Shown: in pieces, positions 34,514-43,815 of the stretch
How the letters are laid out: each line of letters begins with the position of its first letter
Position numbering within the stretch: position 1 is the first letter of the stretch
Assembly: GCA_964386705.1 (NCBI GenBank)
Contig: CAYLTY010000002.1
Span: 50,578-114,577, forward strand
Origin: AM-0621 sp964386705
Lineage (GTDB): Bacteria; Planctomycetota; Planctomycetia; Planctomycetales; Planctomycetaceae
Direction of reading: 5' to 3'
Length of the DNA stretch: 64,000 bases
Notes under the pieces: model-generated
What the model was told of the DNA's origin: nothing
Database searches by the model: none
What the model saw: the letters and a program-made list of their open reading frames with translations, nothing else
Position numbers and translations under genes: made by a program

Positions 34514-35974
34514 CTATGCGGGAGCGTTGGTCGCGGGGGCTCGCTGCAGAATCTCTGAGACGACGCGCGCAGCCTGACCATCAATCAGGGAACCGTCGCC
34601 CGTGGGGCGCGTGAAGGCCAGTTCGCGGAAGTTGATACCGAATAGATGCAGCACGGTGGCATGGAAGTCGTAATGGTTGACGATGTCGCGCACGGCTTTG
34701 TGACCGAACTCATCGGTCTCACCGTGGATATAGCCACCCCTCACACCACCGCCCGCCAGCCAGACACTGAAGCCATAAGTATTATGATCGCGACCTATAT
34801 TCTTCTCATTCTGAATAACGGGCAGGCGCCCCATCTCACCGCCCCAATGCACCAGCGTGGAATCCAGTAGACCGCGCTGCTTGAGGTCTTGCACCAGCGC
34901 GGCAATCGGCCGATCGGTACGCTGACAGGCAGCAGGCAGTGATTTCAGGATGTTGCCGTGATGGTCCCACGTCTGATTGCCGGTGCAGATTTGCACGAAC
35001 CGCACGCCGCGTTCGACCAGTCGCCGAGCAATCAAACAGCGCGAGCCATATTCCTTGGTCGTCGGGTTGTTGAGTCCATACGCGGCCTGAGTTGCTTCTG
35101 TCTCTTGAGAGATGTCGAGGGCTTCCTTCGCCGCTGTCTGCATGCGGGCGGCGAGTTCATAGCTCGCGATGCGTGCTGCGAGGTCCTGTTCTCCCGGATG
35201 CTCCTCAAGATGCTCACGATTGATGTCGTTGAGCAGAGACAAGAACCGAGATTGCGCACTGACCGGCATATTCGGAGGCGGGTCGAGGTTCAGAATCCGC
35301 GGTTCCTTCGGTCGAATGACTGTGCCTTGATAGAGCGACGGCAGCCACCCGTTGGTCCAGTTGTAGATGCCTTCCACCGGCAGGCCACCGGGATCGGTGA
35401 GCACCAGATAGGCGGGCAAATTCTCGTTAGCTGAACCCAACCCATACGTCAGCCACGAACCCAGTGAAGGCCGACCCGCGAAGGGCCGACCGGAACTGAG
35501 CGCGAAGATGGACTGGCCGTGATTGTTGACGCCCGTGTGCATCGACCGGATGAGCGTGATGTCGTCAGCAATCGATGCCATGCCGGGCACGAGGTCACTC
35601 AATTCCATCCCGCAGTCACCGTGCTTACTCCACTGCCACGGACCCGCGAACAGCTTGGCACTCGCTTCGGCAGCGTTGTCGTACTTGATGTCACCCTTGA
35701 AGTTCTGCAGGTGATGCTTTTCGAGTTCCGTCTTGCGGTCGCAGAGGTCCAAGTGCGACGGGCCGCCTTGCATCTGAAACGAGATCATGGCCTTTGCTTG
35801 AGGCTCTCGTGCGGGCGACTTTGCCTTGAGATCAAACACTGCTGGCTGAGTTTCAGGCTTCTTCGGAGCAGCGAATACACCGTCCTGATGCAGCATCCAC
35901 GCGAGGGCGGTCGCCCCGATGCTCGTGGCCTGAGTCGCCAGAAAGTGCCGTCGTGATGCAGAATGCAGGCTCAT
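34514..35974 (-). CDS. DUF1501 protein (Tat-exported, sulfatase-like fold)
   Basis: 486 residues; AGAGG precedes ATG 35974. The N-terminus has the twin-arginine signal SRRHFLATQATSIG. DUF1501 follows over nearly the whole length: MISFQMQGGPSHLDLCDRK, GNQTWDHHGNILKSL, DSTLVHWGGEMGRLP and GRDHNTYGFSVWLAGGGVRGG. The fold is related to alkaline phosphatase and sulfatases, with metal-binding Asp/His residues (D-L-C-D and DHN-type sites). Function is unproven. It commonly pairs with DUF1549/DUF1553 genes, but none adjoins it here. Confidence 0.93.
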   Translation of the reverse strand: MSLHSASRRHFLATQATSIGATALAWMLHQDGVFAAPKKPETQPAVFDLKAKSPAREPQAKAMISFQMQGGPSHLDLCDRKTELEKHHLQNFKGDIKYDNAAEASAKLFAGPWQWSKHGDCGMELSDLVPGMASIADDITLIRSMHTGVNNHGQSIFALSSGRPFAGRPSLGSWLTYGLGSANENLPAYLVLTDPGGLPVEGIYNWTNGWLPSLYQGTVIRPKEPRILNLDPPPNMPVSAQSRFLSLLNDINREHLEEHPGEQDLAARIASYELAARMQTAAKEALDISQETEATQAAYGLNNPTTKEYGSRCLIARRLVERGVRFVQICTGNQTWDHHGNILKSLPAACQRTDRPIAALVQDLKQRGLLDSTLVHWGGEMGRLPVIQNEKNIGRDHNTYGFSVWLAGGGVRGGYIHGETDEFGHKAVRDIVNHYDFHATVLHLFGINFRELAFTRPTGDGSLIDGQAARVVSEILQRAPATNAPA

Positions 35975-36102
35975 GACTGGACCTCTTCAGATCTTGTGGG
36001 GCGAGTCTCCCGACTCATCCCCTTTCCTGCGTGCAGCAAGTTGCGAAACTCAGCGCAGACGCGAGGTACGTCCGCCACGTGGGGAACTTAACCACGCAAG
36101 TT

Positions 36103-36330
36103 TCACGCCGTCGGAGTTGCTGAAGGTGGCGCGGTCTCAGCGGACTGAAACCCGGTTGTTTTGTGAGTGCCATCACAAAACGGACGGTTCTTGCTGGCGC
36201 CGCATCGGCAGAGCGCGACATTGGGCTTGCCCGAGATGTCATGCTGGTTGCCCAGATGGTCCACCAGCGTGAACGATCCCGTAACCAGCAAAGGTCCGTT
36301 CTCCCGGCAGCGGATTTGTACGTCTGACAT
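36103..36330 (-). CDS. CDGSH iron-sulfur domain protein
   Basis: 75 residues from ATG 36330, which has AGAGGT six bases upstream; the open frame extends 28 codons further without a binding site. A beta-rich N-terminus (GPLLVTGSFTLVDHLGNQHD) is followed by the 2Fe-2S motif CRCGASKNRPFCDGTH, with ligands C41, C43, C52 and H56. Such proteins carry one redox-active 2Fe-2S cluster. It is a single-domain form, cytoplasmic, and stands alone. Confidence 0.93.
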   Translation of the reverse strand: MSDVQIRCRENGPLLVTGSFTLVDHLGNQHDISGKPNVALCRCGASKNRPFCDGTHKTTGFQSAETAPPSATPTA

Positions 36331-36475
36331 GGCGACCTCTCTGATGAACAAGCCTCGGCGGAGCGTGAACCTCGCGACCACACACGATACCGCCGCAGCT
36401 GGGGACGTTACCAATCCGAAGGCCAGAAGTAGGTGACGAGCTGCGAAACAATAGCGTCAGCAACTTCTCAGTCTG

Positions 36476-36560
36476 GTGAGCCGCAACGCGCTAGCGGCGG
36501 GTGAATCGCACAGCGAGAACGAATGATGGCAGAACCGGCGGCTAGCGCCTTGCCGCTCAG
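36476..36560. repeat. Long imperfect inverted repeat between genes
   Basis: Left arm 36476-36501 and right arm 36535-36560 match as inverted copies at 21 of 26 positions; all five mismatches are C against C or G against G. The loop is 33 bases. Each arm also contains the palindrome GCTAGC. It fills the space between the CDGSH gene and the oxidoreductase stop, and looks like a REP or MITE-type dispersed element. Confidence 0.65.
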
Positions 36561-36605
36561 TCTGTGCAGAGTTCTTCTGTGATCCGTCTCAGCGCCAATA
36601 ATGCA

Positions 36606-37688
36606 CTACGACTTCGTTAGAACGCCGGCGGCACGGAGCACCGTCTCCTGCACGATCAGGTCATGCTCGTACGAAAAGTCAGAAGGCTTCTCGGCTCGAA
36701 TGATCCGTGCCATGTCCGCGGCGTCATCCACATACCGCGAATACTTCGGCAGCGTGACATCCTGATATCCGGCCTTGAACTTGCCACGCTGCTTCGAGAA
36801 CGCCACCCGCACACTCGGGTTATCCAACGGCTGAATATGCAGCGTCCCTTCGGTGCCACAGGCCACAAAGTGGCGACGCTCGCCCCCTTCAACCTCAATG
36901 GCGCTCGACTTCACCGTCGCGATCGCGCGGTCGTAGTTGAATACCGCCAGCATGTTGTCGACGAGCTTGTCCGGTTTCTGAGCTACCTGATGATTATACG
37001 CCGTCACTTCCTTCGGCTTGCCCAGCACGCCGATCACCAGATCGATCACGTGGCAACCGAGCTCAAACATGATCCCACCGGGATACTCAGCCAGTTGTTT
37101 CCGCTGACCATCCGGAACCACCTTGCTCATAGCGGTGTGAACTTCGAAGATCTCACCCAGCCAGCCGTTCTTGATACATTCTCTGAGTAACACGATTCCG
37201 GGATTATACCGAAACATATACCCCATCTGGACGAGCAGTTTTTGTTTTTCAGCCGCAGCCAGCAGGCGTTGATACTGCGGCAGGGATTCGCCAGCGGGCT
37301 TGTCGAGATGCACATGCTTGCCAGCCGTGATGCAAACCTCGGCGTTGTTCAGCAGATCGCGGACCTGCGTTTCCACCAGCACCGCCTGCAGTCCGGGCAC
37401 GTTGAGCAGTTGCTCGCGAGTCATCCACGGCAGGTCCTTATACGGAGCCTGCGACTCCTGCTTGCGCCGCAGTTGTTCATCGGGCTCGACGATACCGACC
37501 ACTTCGTAATCAGCAGACGCTCGATACACCGACAGCTTTGATGCATGGGCGTGGCCGACCCCGATCTGACCAAGCTTGATCTTGGGTTTCGCGGCGCCGT
37601 TCTCTGCAACCGCGCTCGTGCGGAGCGCCGCACCTATTCCAATTGCCCCCGCCACTTCCAGAAACTGACGTCGACTGAAATCAGACAT
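36606..37688 (-). CDS. Gfo/Idh/MocA family oxidoreductase with Tat signal
   Basis: 360 residues from ATG 37688 (MSDFSRRQFLEVAGAIG), a twin-arginine signal; ATGs at 37703 and 37739 are alternatives with a less standard leader. The Rossmann domain follows with KLGQIGVGHAHASKLSVY, then the family loop GKHVHLDKPAGESLPQY (EKP-type LDKP). The C-terminal domain includes GGIMFELGCHVIDLVIGVLG, with the conserved GxHxxD segment. Export as a folded protein with bound NAD(P) is the known route of this planctomycete-rich subgroup. The sugar substrate is unknown. Confidence 0.93.
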   Translation of the reverse strand: MSDFSRRQFLEVAGAIGIGAALRTSAVAENGAAKPKIKLGQIGVGHAHASKLSVYRASADYEVVGIVEPDEQLRRKQESQAPYKDLPWMTREQLLNVPGLQAVLVETQVRDLLNNAEVCITAGKHVHLDKPAGESLPQYQRLLAAAEKQKLLVQMGYMFRYNPGIVLLRECIKNGWLGEIFEVHTAMSKVVPDGQRKQLAEYPGGIMFELGCHVIDLVIGVLGKPKEVTAYNHQVAQKPDKLVDNMLAVFNYDRAIATVKSSAIEVEGGERRHFVACGTEGTLHIQPLDNPSVRVAFSKQRGKFKAGYQDVTLPKYSRYVDDAADMARIIRAEKPSDFSYEHDLIVQETVLRAAGVLTKS

Positions 37689-37757
37689 AGGAAAGGTCCT
37701 CATAGGAATGCATTCGAGTATGAGACACCTTTCGCTCATTGAAAGGCGAGTTGAAGG

Positions 37758-38696
37758 TTACTTACCCCAGCCGATCTTGTCGCTCAGCACGATGCGCGGT
37801 TTGAGGTCCTGACGATCCGGGCGGACTTCGCCGATGGCCAGTAACCTGCCGCATTCTCCCACGAAGCCGATTCGTGATTCGACGACACCGTCGTTTGGCA
37901 GGGCTTCCGCGTGAGCGATCGGCACGGGGTTGCCCATGCGGGCGAGAGCCTCATAGCGACCGATCACCTTCCACAGAGGGAAGTTGGGAATCGCGTGCGC
38001 TGGCGGGTGGAGAGCTGTTTGCAGGTTGTTGTTCTGCAGGTGGTCGATGTGCATGGCATCGTCGAGTCGAAATGGCCCGACCGCGTCACGCGTCAGGCCT
38101 GCCATTGTCGCTCCGCAGCCGAGGCGACGGCCGATGTCTCGTCCCAGCGACCTAATATAGGTACCTGCGGCGCAGGTGATCTTCAGGTCTAGGTAGGGAG
38201 GCTCAAAGCTCGTCAGTGCCAGCTCGAAGATCTCGACGTCGCGGGCGTCGATCTCCACATCACGTCCCTTGCGGGCCATCTTGTAGGCACGGCGGCCATC
38301 GATGCTGATGGACGAGAACGCCGGGGGAACCTGAGCGATACGTCCGGTGAACTCAGGCAGCAGGGCGGCGATTGCTTCACGGGTGACGTGATCGCCGATC
38401 TCAGTTTCGAGCGTCACTTCGCCCGTGGTGTCTTCGGTATTGGTTTCCTGTCCCAGCAGAAAGCGACCGACGTACGACTTCGGCTGCTCATGCAGGATGT
38501 CCTGCAGACGCGACGCGTGCCCCAGGCAAAGCACCAGCACGCCGTTGGCCAGCGGGTCGAGCGTGCCGCAATGGCCGATCTTGACGTGGTTCTGGCGGGT
38601 GACCGAACGGCACACCTGCTTCACTCGATTCACGACTTCTGCCGAGGTCACCCCGGTCGGCTTGTTGATGTTCAAGAACCCGTGCAGCGCAGCCAT
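37758..38696 (-). CDS. truB: tRNA pseudouridine(55) synthase
   Basis: 312 residues. TruB isomerises U55 in the T-loop of tRNA. The N-terminus has GFLNINKPTGVTSAEVVNRV. The catalytic region GHCGTLDPLANGVLVLC carries the nucleophilic Asp. Further motifs KSYVGRFLLGQETNTEDTTG and GTYIRSLGRDIGRRLG are typical. The C-terminal extension fits the bacterial type. It is not next to rbfA or infB, its common partners. Confidence 0.97.
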   Translation of the reverse strand: MAALHGFLNINKPTGVTSAEVVNRVKQVCRSVTRQNHVKIGHCGTLDPLANGVLVLCLGHASRLQDILHEQPKSYVGRFLLGQETNTEDTTGEVTLETEIGDHVTREAIAALLPEFTGRIAQVPPAFSSISIDGRRAYKMARKGRDVEIDARDVEIFELALTSFEPPYLDLKITCAAGTYIRSLGRDIGRRLGCGATMAGLTRDAVGPFRLDDAMHIDHLQNNNLQTALHPPAHAIPNFPLWKVIGRYEALARMGNPVPIAHAEALPNDGVVESRIGFVGECGRLLAIGEVRPDRQDLKPRIVLSDKIGWGK

Positions 38697-38952
38697 AAGA
38701 ACGAAATCTCAATTCCTGAAAGTCCAAACGAACTCGCGGCGGAGTTCAGCCGCGCGAATCGTAAGGTCGGCAAAGTCCAACCGCCATTTGCGGGCCAGAA
38801 GTCCCCAGCGGTGTGGCACGGGGGCCAGACCGGTTAAAGTACGCCTGTGTCTATTTTGACAGCGCCAGCGGCCAGAATGCTCGTTACAGATTCTGAAACA
38901 AGAATCTTCGAACGTTCGTCCGACATCGCTCCGTAGCGAGAGGATCACCAGC

Positions 38953-40428
38953 ATGAATTCGCCTTGGGAGACAACTCGACGCGACTTCCTCACCAGCACC
39001 GCCTGCGGTCTGGGTGCGGCGGGCCTGAGTTCCGCCCTGCTGGCCGATGGCCTGCTGTCCGCTGCGGAAACGGGAGCGACCGTCAATCCGCTGGCACCCA
39101 AGCCGACTCACTATGAACCGCGTGCGAAGGCCTGCATCTTCTTTCTGTTTGAAGGAGCTCCATCGCAGCTCGACCTGTTCACACCGAAGCCGAAACTCAA
39201 CGAACTGCACGGCCAGCCGCTGCCCAAAGAGATGACCGACAAGGTGCGGTTTGCGTTCATCAAGAAGGAGTCGGCGACGCTGATGGGTAGTCAGCGGCGC
39301 TGGGGTCACCACGGCGATTGCGGCATGGTGTTTTCTGACTTGCTGCCGCACATCGCGGGTTGCGCAGACGACCTGCTGATGGTGCGGTCGATGCACACCG
39401 ACCAGTTCAATCATCATCCCGGCCAACTGATGCTGCAGTGCGGTCGAGCCATGTTCGGCCTGCCAGCGATGGGCTCGTGGCTGACTTATGGCTTGGGCAG
39501 CGCCTCGCAGAACCTGCCAGGCTATGTCGTGCTGACAGCGGGTCGAGGCTCCAGCGGCGGCACGTCTCTGTGGCAAAGCGGGTTTCTGCCATCGACGTAC
39601 TCTGGCGTGCTGTTTCGCAATCAGGGCGAGCCGGTGTTGAACCTCGCCAACCCAGCCGGACTGCCGCCCGAATTGCAGCGTGCGAGCCTCGACGTGCTAC
39701 AGCAGGTGAATCGCGAACGCTTCGAGCTCATGCATGATCCGGAGATCGCGAGTCGCATTGCGAGCTACGAGTTGGCGTTCCGCATGCAGTCCGCCGCGCC
39801 CGAGTTGATCGATCTGTCCTCCGAGTCTCCAGAGACGCTGAAAGCTTACGGAGTGGATCGCACTTCCGAACCGGCAGGCGGCGGGCGAGGCCAGATGGGC
39901 AGCACTCGCTCGAACTTCGCGAGGAACTGCCTGCTCGCGCGGCGGATGGTCGAACGCGGCGTGCGGTTCATCAACATCGTCTATTCGAGCTGGGATCATC
40001 ACAGCAACCTCGACAAGGAACTGAGCTACAACTCGGAGGTCGTCGATCAACCGATCGCTGCTCTGATCAAGGATCTCAAAGCACGCGGACTGCTGGATGA
40101 GACGTTGGTCGTGTGGGGTTCCGAATTCGGTCGCACTCCGCTGGGAGAGAACCGCACTGCAGGTCAGGCAGTTACAGGTCGTGACCATCATCCAAATGCC
40201 TTCACTTTGCTCATGGCCGGTGGCGGACTGAAGGGCGGTTTGACCTACGGAGACACCGACGAGATCGGCTGGAACGTGACTGAGAAGCCCGTGCACATGA
40301 ATGATTTTCACGCGACGTTGCTGCACCTCTTTGGCATGGACCACCTGCGGTTGACGCATCGTTTCCAGGGCCGAGACTTCCGTCTGACGGATGTTCGTGG
40401 CAACGTGATTGAAGACTGGCTCGCCTGA
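38953..40428 (+). CDS. DUF1501 protein (Tat-exported, sulfatase-like fold)
   Basis: 491 residues; GAGGA precedes ATG 38953. The twin-arginine-like signal TTRRDFLTSTACGLGAAG (about residues 6-23) leads into DUF1501: ACIFFLFEGAPSQLDLFTPK, SSWDHHSNLDKEL, ETLVVWGSEFGRTPLGEN and GRDHHPNAFTLLMAGGG. The metal-site pattern (DLF, SWDHH, GRDHHP) matches the copy at 34514, to which it is similar throughout. This version keeps the EFGRTP motif common in the family, whereas 34514 has EMGRLP. It is monocistronic with metX following at 84 bases. Confidence 0.93.
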   Translation: MNSPWETTRRDFLTSTACGLGAAGLSSALLADGLLSAAETGATVNPLAPKPTHYEPRAKACIFFLFEGAPSQLDLFTPKPKLNELHGQPLPKEMTDKVRFAFIKKESATLMGSQRRWGHHGDCGMVFSDLLPHIAGCADDLLMVRSMHTDQFNHHPGQLMLQCGRAMFGLPAMGSWLTYGLGSASQNLPGYVVLTAGRGSSGGTSLWQSGFLPSTYSGVLFRNQGEPVLNLANPAGLPPELQRASLDVLQQVNRERFELMHDPEIASRIASYELAFRMQSAAPELIDLSSESPETLKAYGVDRTSEPAGGGRGQMGSTRSNFARNCLLARRMVERGVRFINIVYSSWDHHSNLDKELSYNSEVVDQPIAALIKDLKARGLLDETLVVWGSEFGRTPLGENRTAGQAVTGRDHHPNAFTLLMAGGGLKGGLTYGDTDEIGWNVTEKPVHMNDFHATLLHLFGMDHLRLTHRFQGRDFRLTDVRGNVIEDWLA

Positions 40429-40511
40429 GTTGCTAACAAGCTGTGACTCGCGAGCATGTCGCAAGATTCCCCTGAGAGTTTGCAGCCAGATACTGGAAGT
40501 CTGAGAAACGT

Positions 40512-41720
40512 ATGGTTGATGAACAGCAACTTCTGCAACAGACCGAAGAGGCTCCGCCGATCGTGCCGGGGCCGGACTCGGTCGGGTTTGTGGAAACGAA
40601 ATACGCGACGCTCTTTGAAGCCGATGGCTTGCAGTTGGAAAGTGGCCAGTCCTTCGGCCCGATCACTGTTGCTTATGAAACTTACGGCAAGCTGTCCCCA
40701 GCGCAGGACAATGCGATCTTCATTTGTCATGCATTGTCGGGTGACGCTCACCTTGCTGGCTGGCATTCGCCGACTGATCGCAAGCCCGGCTGGTGGGATG
40801 AATTCGTCGGGCCGGGTAAGGGCCTCGTTACCAATAAGTATTTCATCATCTGCGCGAACGCATTGAGCGGCTGCAAAGGCACGACGGGACCGAGTTGCAC
40901 TGACCCCGCGACAGGCAAGCCTTATGGCAGCCGGTTTCCGTTCATCACCGTCGGCGACATTGTTCGAGTTCACGCGGCGCTCGTGCAACATCTCGGCGTG
41001 CCGAAGTTGCTGGCAGTGATTGGCGGCAGCCTGGGCGGCATGCAGGCACTCGACTGGGCCGCACGATTCCCCGATCAGATGCATGCTGCTGTGTGCCTGG
41101 CTTCGGCGGCGAGACTGTCCGCTCAGGGGATTGCGTTCAACACCGTCGGGCGGCGAGCCATTCAGGTCGATCCCGCGTTCAACGGCGGCGACTACTATCA
41201 TCTGCCCGATGGTCCGCGTTACGGGCTTGCGCTGGCGCGCATGGTGGCTCACATCACCTATCTGTCCGAAGTCTCCATCGAAAACAAATTCGGTCGACGG
41301 CTGCAGCACAGCGACAAACTGGCCTACGACTTGAAGCATCAGACCGAGTTTCAGGTCGAAAGCTATCTGCACTATCAGGGCAAGCGTTTCGTCGAGCGGT
41401 TTGATGCCAACAGCTACATGTGCCTCACCCACGCGATGGACTACTTTGACTTGGCCAGTGCGCATGGATCTTTGACGAAGGCGTTCTCAGCGACGAACGC
41501 GCGCTTCCTGCTGGCGTCGTACACGTCCGACTGGCTCTTCACGACGGCTCAGTCGCAAGACATCGTGGCGGCGCTGCTGAATGCCAAACGACACGTGTCG
41601 TTCGTCGAACTGGAAAGCTCGTACGGACACGACGCATTTCTGCTGGAAATCGAACAACTGGCGGACCTGATTCAACCCTTCCTGGAACAGACTCAAGCCA
41701 GCATCCGGAATACAAACTAG
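40512..41720 (+). CDS. metX: Homoserine O-acetyltransferase
   Basis: 402 residues. MetX transfers acetyl (sometimes succinyl) from CoA to homoserine in methionine synthesis. The alpha/beta-hydrolase core is complete: nucleophile S173 in GGSLGGMQALDWA, Asp near 340 in SYTSDWLF and His near 373 in GHDAFLL. The conserved N-terminal PITVAYETYGKL and GLVTNKYFIICANALSG are present. The N-terminal 20 residues are variable. Whether acetyl- or succinyl-CoA is used cannot be told from these motifs alone. It is not next to metY or metW. Confidence 0.95.
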   Translation: MVDEQQLLQQTEEAPPIVPGPDSVGFVETKYATLFEADGLQLESGQSFGPITVAYETYGKLSPAQDNAIFICHALSGDAHLAGWHSPTDRKPGWWDEFVGPGKGLVTNKYFIICANALSGCKGTTGPSCTDPATGKPYGSRFPFITVGDIVRVHAALVQHLGVPKLLAVIGGSLGGMQALDWAARFPDQMHAAVCLASAARLSAQGIAFNTVGRRAIQVDPAFNGGDYYHLPDGPRYGLALARMVAHITYLSEVSIENKFGRRLQHSDKLAYDLKHQTEFQVESYLHYQGKRFVERFDANSYMCLTHAMDYFDLASAHGSLTKAFSATNARFLLASYTSDWLFTTAQSQDIVAALLNAKRHVSFVELESSYGHDAFLLEIEQLADLIQPFLEQTQASIRNTN

Positions 41721-41768
41721 TGGGCAATCCGACCTACAAACCTGTCCTTCCCACTTGAAGCGACCGCA

Positions 41769-42173
41769 ATGATTGAGTTCACCGACGACGAACTGCTGGC
41801 TTTCCTCGACGAGGAACTGGCTGTCGCGCGGGCGGCGGAACTGGAGCGGGAACTGCGTGACTCGGAAGCAATGCGCCGCCGCTTATCGGAAATCATTCAA
41901 CGGCGCGAGAGCGGTGAGCATTCCGTCGGCGAAGTCTGGCGGCGCAACCGCCTGAGTTGTCCGACGCGCGCCACTCTGGGCAGCTATGTGCTCGGAGTGC
42001 TGGAAGGCCCACTCGCGGACTACATCCAGTTTCATCTGCAGACGATCGGCTGCCGCTACTGCCAGGCGACTTACTCGGAACTGCAACAGGCGACAGCCGC
42101 AGTTGCTCCCGTTGAGACTCGCCGTCGCAAGTTCTTCGAATCATCCGTCGGTCGTCTGCAATCGAAAGATTAG
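41769..42173 (+). CDS. Small protein with anti-sigma/zinc-finger-like region
   Basis: 134 residues. An acidic N-terminus (FTDDELLAFLDEEL) resembles the start of anti-sigma zinc-finger proteins. A second region around LGSYVLGVLEGPLADYIQFHLQTIGCRYCQATYSEL contains C-x-x-C and a conserved His, a pattern seen in planctomycete proteins near ECF sigma factors. No sigma gene adjoins here. It ends sharing four bases with the stop of the convergent PQQ gene. A regulatory role is inference. Confidence 0.7.
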   Translation: MIEFTDDELLAFLDEELAVARAAELERELRDSEAMRRRLSEIIQRRESGEHSVGEVWRRNRLSCPTRATLGSYVLGVLEGPLADYIQFHLQTIGCRYCQATYSELQQATAAVAPVETRRRKFFESSVGRLQSKD

Positions 42174-43456
42174 CCGCCGATGCAGTACAGCACTTCCTGT
42201 CGTTTGCCGTCCGTGTTGATGGCGACGCGTTGATAGATGCGACCACCGCAGATGGTCGGGCTGGCAAAGACTTCATCGCCGAGCTTGTTCTTGCCCACCA
42301 ACTGAAACTCTTTAGGCGACGCCTTGAAGAGGTACGTCTCACCTTCTTCATTGGTGGCGTAGACCACATCGCCTACCAGTACCGGCGAAGAACTGAAAGT
42401 GCCGCCGAGTCGTCCCTTCCAGATTTCCTTGCCGGTGGCACTCTCCCAGCACATCGCTACGCCGGCATCCGCTGTTGCGTAGAGATAGCCATCCTTAATC
42501 AGCATGGACGGCACATACACGCGTGAGTTGTTATCCCACACGATCTTGCCCGAGCCATCGGCCTTCACTGCGGCAACATGGTTTCGAGGGTATCCACCGC
42601 TCGTGAAGATCAGTTGCCCGTCCGTCACGGTCGATGTCACGCATTCGGTGGTGGAACCTCCGACCTCCCACAGTTTCTTGCCGTCGCGCGGATCGAAGCT
42701 CGACACCAGATCGCAACCAATCATGAAGAGCTGATCTCGACCCGACGAATTGAGCACGATCGGCGAGACGTAGTTCGGCAGCTTGGGCCGCGAATTGGTC
42801 CACACAACTTTGCCGGTACCCCGACGCAACCCGGCAACAGCACCGCCGGCTTTGTTGTCGGAAGTGACCAGTACCAGCGATTCAAACACGGCGGGAGATG
42901 ATCCGTAACCCTGATGCAGGGTGTAGTCGCTGACGCGCGTGCTCCACTGAATGTCGCCCTTCAAACTCAAAGCGGTCGTATGAATGGCGTTGCTGTTGGG
43001 GAAGTTGATGAAGACTCGCTCGCCGTCGCAGGCCGGAGTCGACGACGCGTGCGAACTCTTTTTGTTGATCTTCTCCGTCACAAAGTTGCCGGTATGCAGA
43101 TCGGTCTTCCAGAGTTGCTTACCCGTCTCACGATCGAAGCACAGCATCGACTGGACCTGCCGCTCTTCATCCGCAGTGGCCAGAAAGATGCGGTCACCCA
43201 CCACGATCGGCGAGCCATGCCCGCGACCAGGCACCGGGCTCTTCCAGACAACGGCGGTGGAGTCACTCCATTCGGTCGGCACTTTTTGATTCGCGGCCAC
43301 ACCATTGCGCGCCGGACCGCGCCACCACGGCCAGTCGCGCTCGGGATTGATGCGAACCTCGTTGGTTCCGTCGGGCCGCACGTCCTGAGCCTTAGCATTC
43401 GCCAGAACACCGACCAACAGCAGACACCAGCCAGTCATCATCGCGAAGCGTGCCAT
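42170..43456 (-). CDS. Secreted PQQ-like beta-propeller protein
   Basis: 428 residues from ATG 43456, preceded by AAGGCGAA and starting a signal peptide (MARFAMMTGWCLLLVGVLAN, cut near AKA); an upstream extension of 42 codons is unlikely. The mature protein is a series of beta-propeller blades: PWWRGPARNGVAANQKVP, CFDRETGKQLWKTDLHTG, WESATGKEIWKGRL and FKASPKEFQLVG. The blade motif AxDxxTGxxxW matches quinoprotein-type propellers, but no calcium/PQQ catalytic site was recognised. Periplasmic; role unknown. Convergent with the small gene at 41769, overlapping four bases. Confidence 0.9.
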   Translation of the reverse strand: MARFAMMTGWCLLLVGVLANAKAQDVRPDGTNEVRINPERDWPWWRGPARNGVAANQKVPTEWSDSTAVVWKSPVPGRGHGSPIVVGDRIFLATADEERQVQSMLCFDRETGKQLWKTDLHTGNFVTEKINKKSSHASSTPACDGERVFINFPNSNAIHTTALSLKGDIQWSTRVSDYTLHQGYGSSPAVFESLVLVTSDNKAGGAVAGLRRGTGKVVWTNSRPKLPNYVSPIVLNSSGRDQLFMIGCDLVSSFDPRDGKKLWEVGGSTTECVTSTVTDGQLIFTSGGYPRNHVAAVKADGSGKIVWDNNSRVYVPSMLIKDGYLYATADAGVAMCWESATGKEIWKGRLGGTFSSSPVLVGDVVYATNEEGETYLFKASPKEFQLVGKNKLGDEVFASPTICGGRIYQRVAINTDGKRQEVLYCIGG

Positions 43457-43815
43457 GAATTCGCCTTGTGGTTCGAACAGATCCTGAAAGCAGCCCGTAG
43501 CCGCTGAGACGATGCTATTGCTGGCGAGATTTCTTGCCAGTCTGACTGCCGCGACGTGCACACGTTCGACAGTGGCCTCCAATCGCGTTGATACGCCTGC
43601 GGAACAACATTGAGGCGATCCTCAATCGCCCGCAAAGTTTGCGCAGTCAGCCAGAGATAAAGACTCAGCAGACGCTTCGAAGCAGAGGTTTCCCTCCATT
43701 CGTCGGTTCTTGCTGACGGGCCGCAGAATCGTTTCGATCGTTGCAATCGTTACGACGATCAAGGTCGCAACGCGCGATGTGGCGCGGCTGTACTGTCCGT
43801 CAACCTGCAAGTGAC

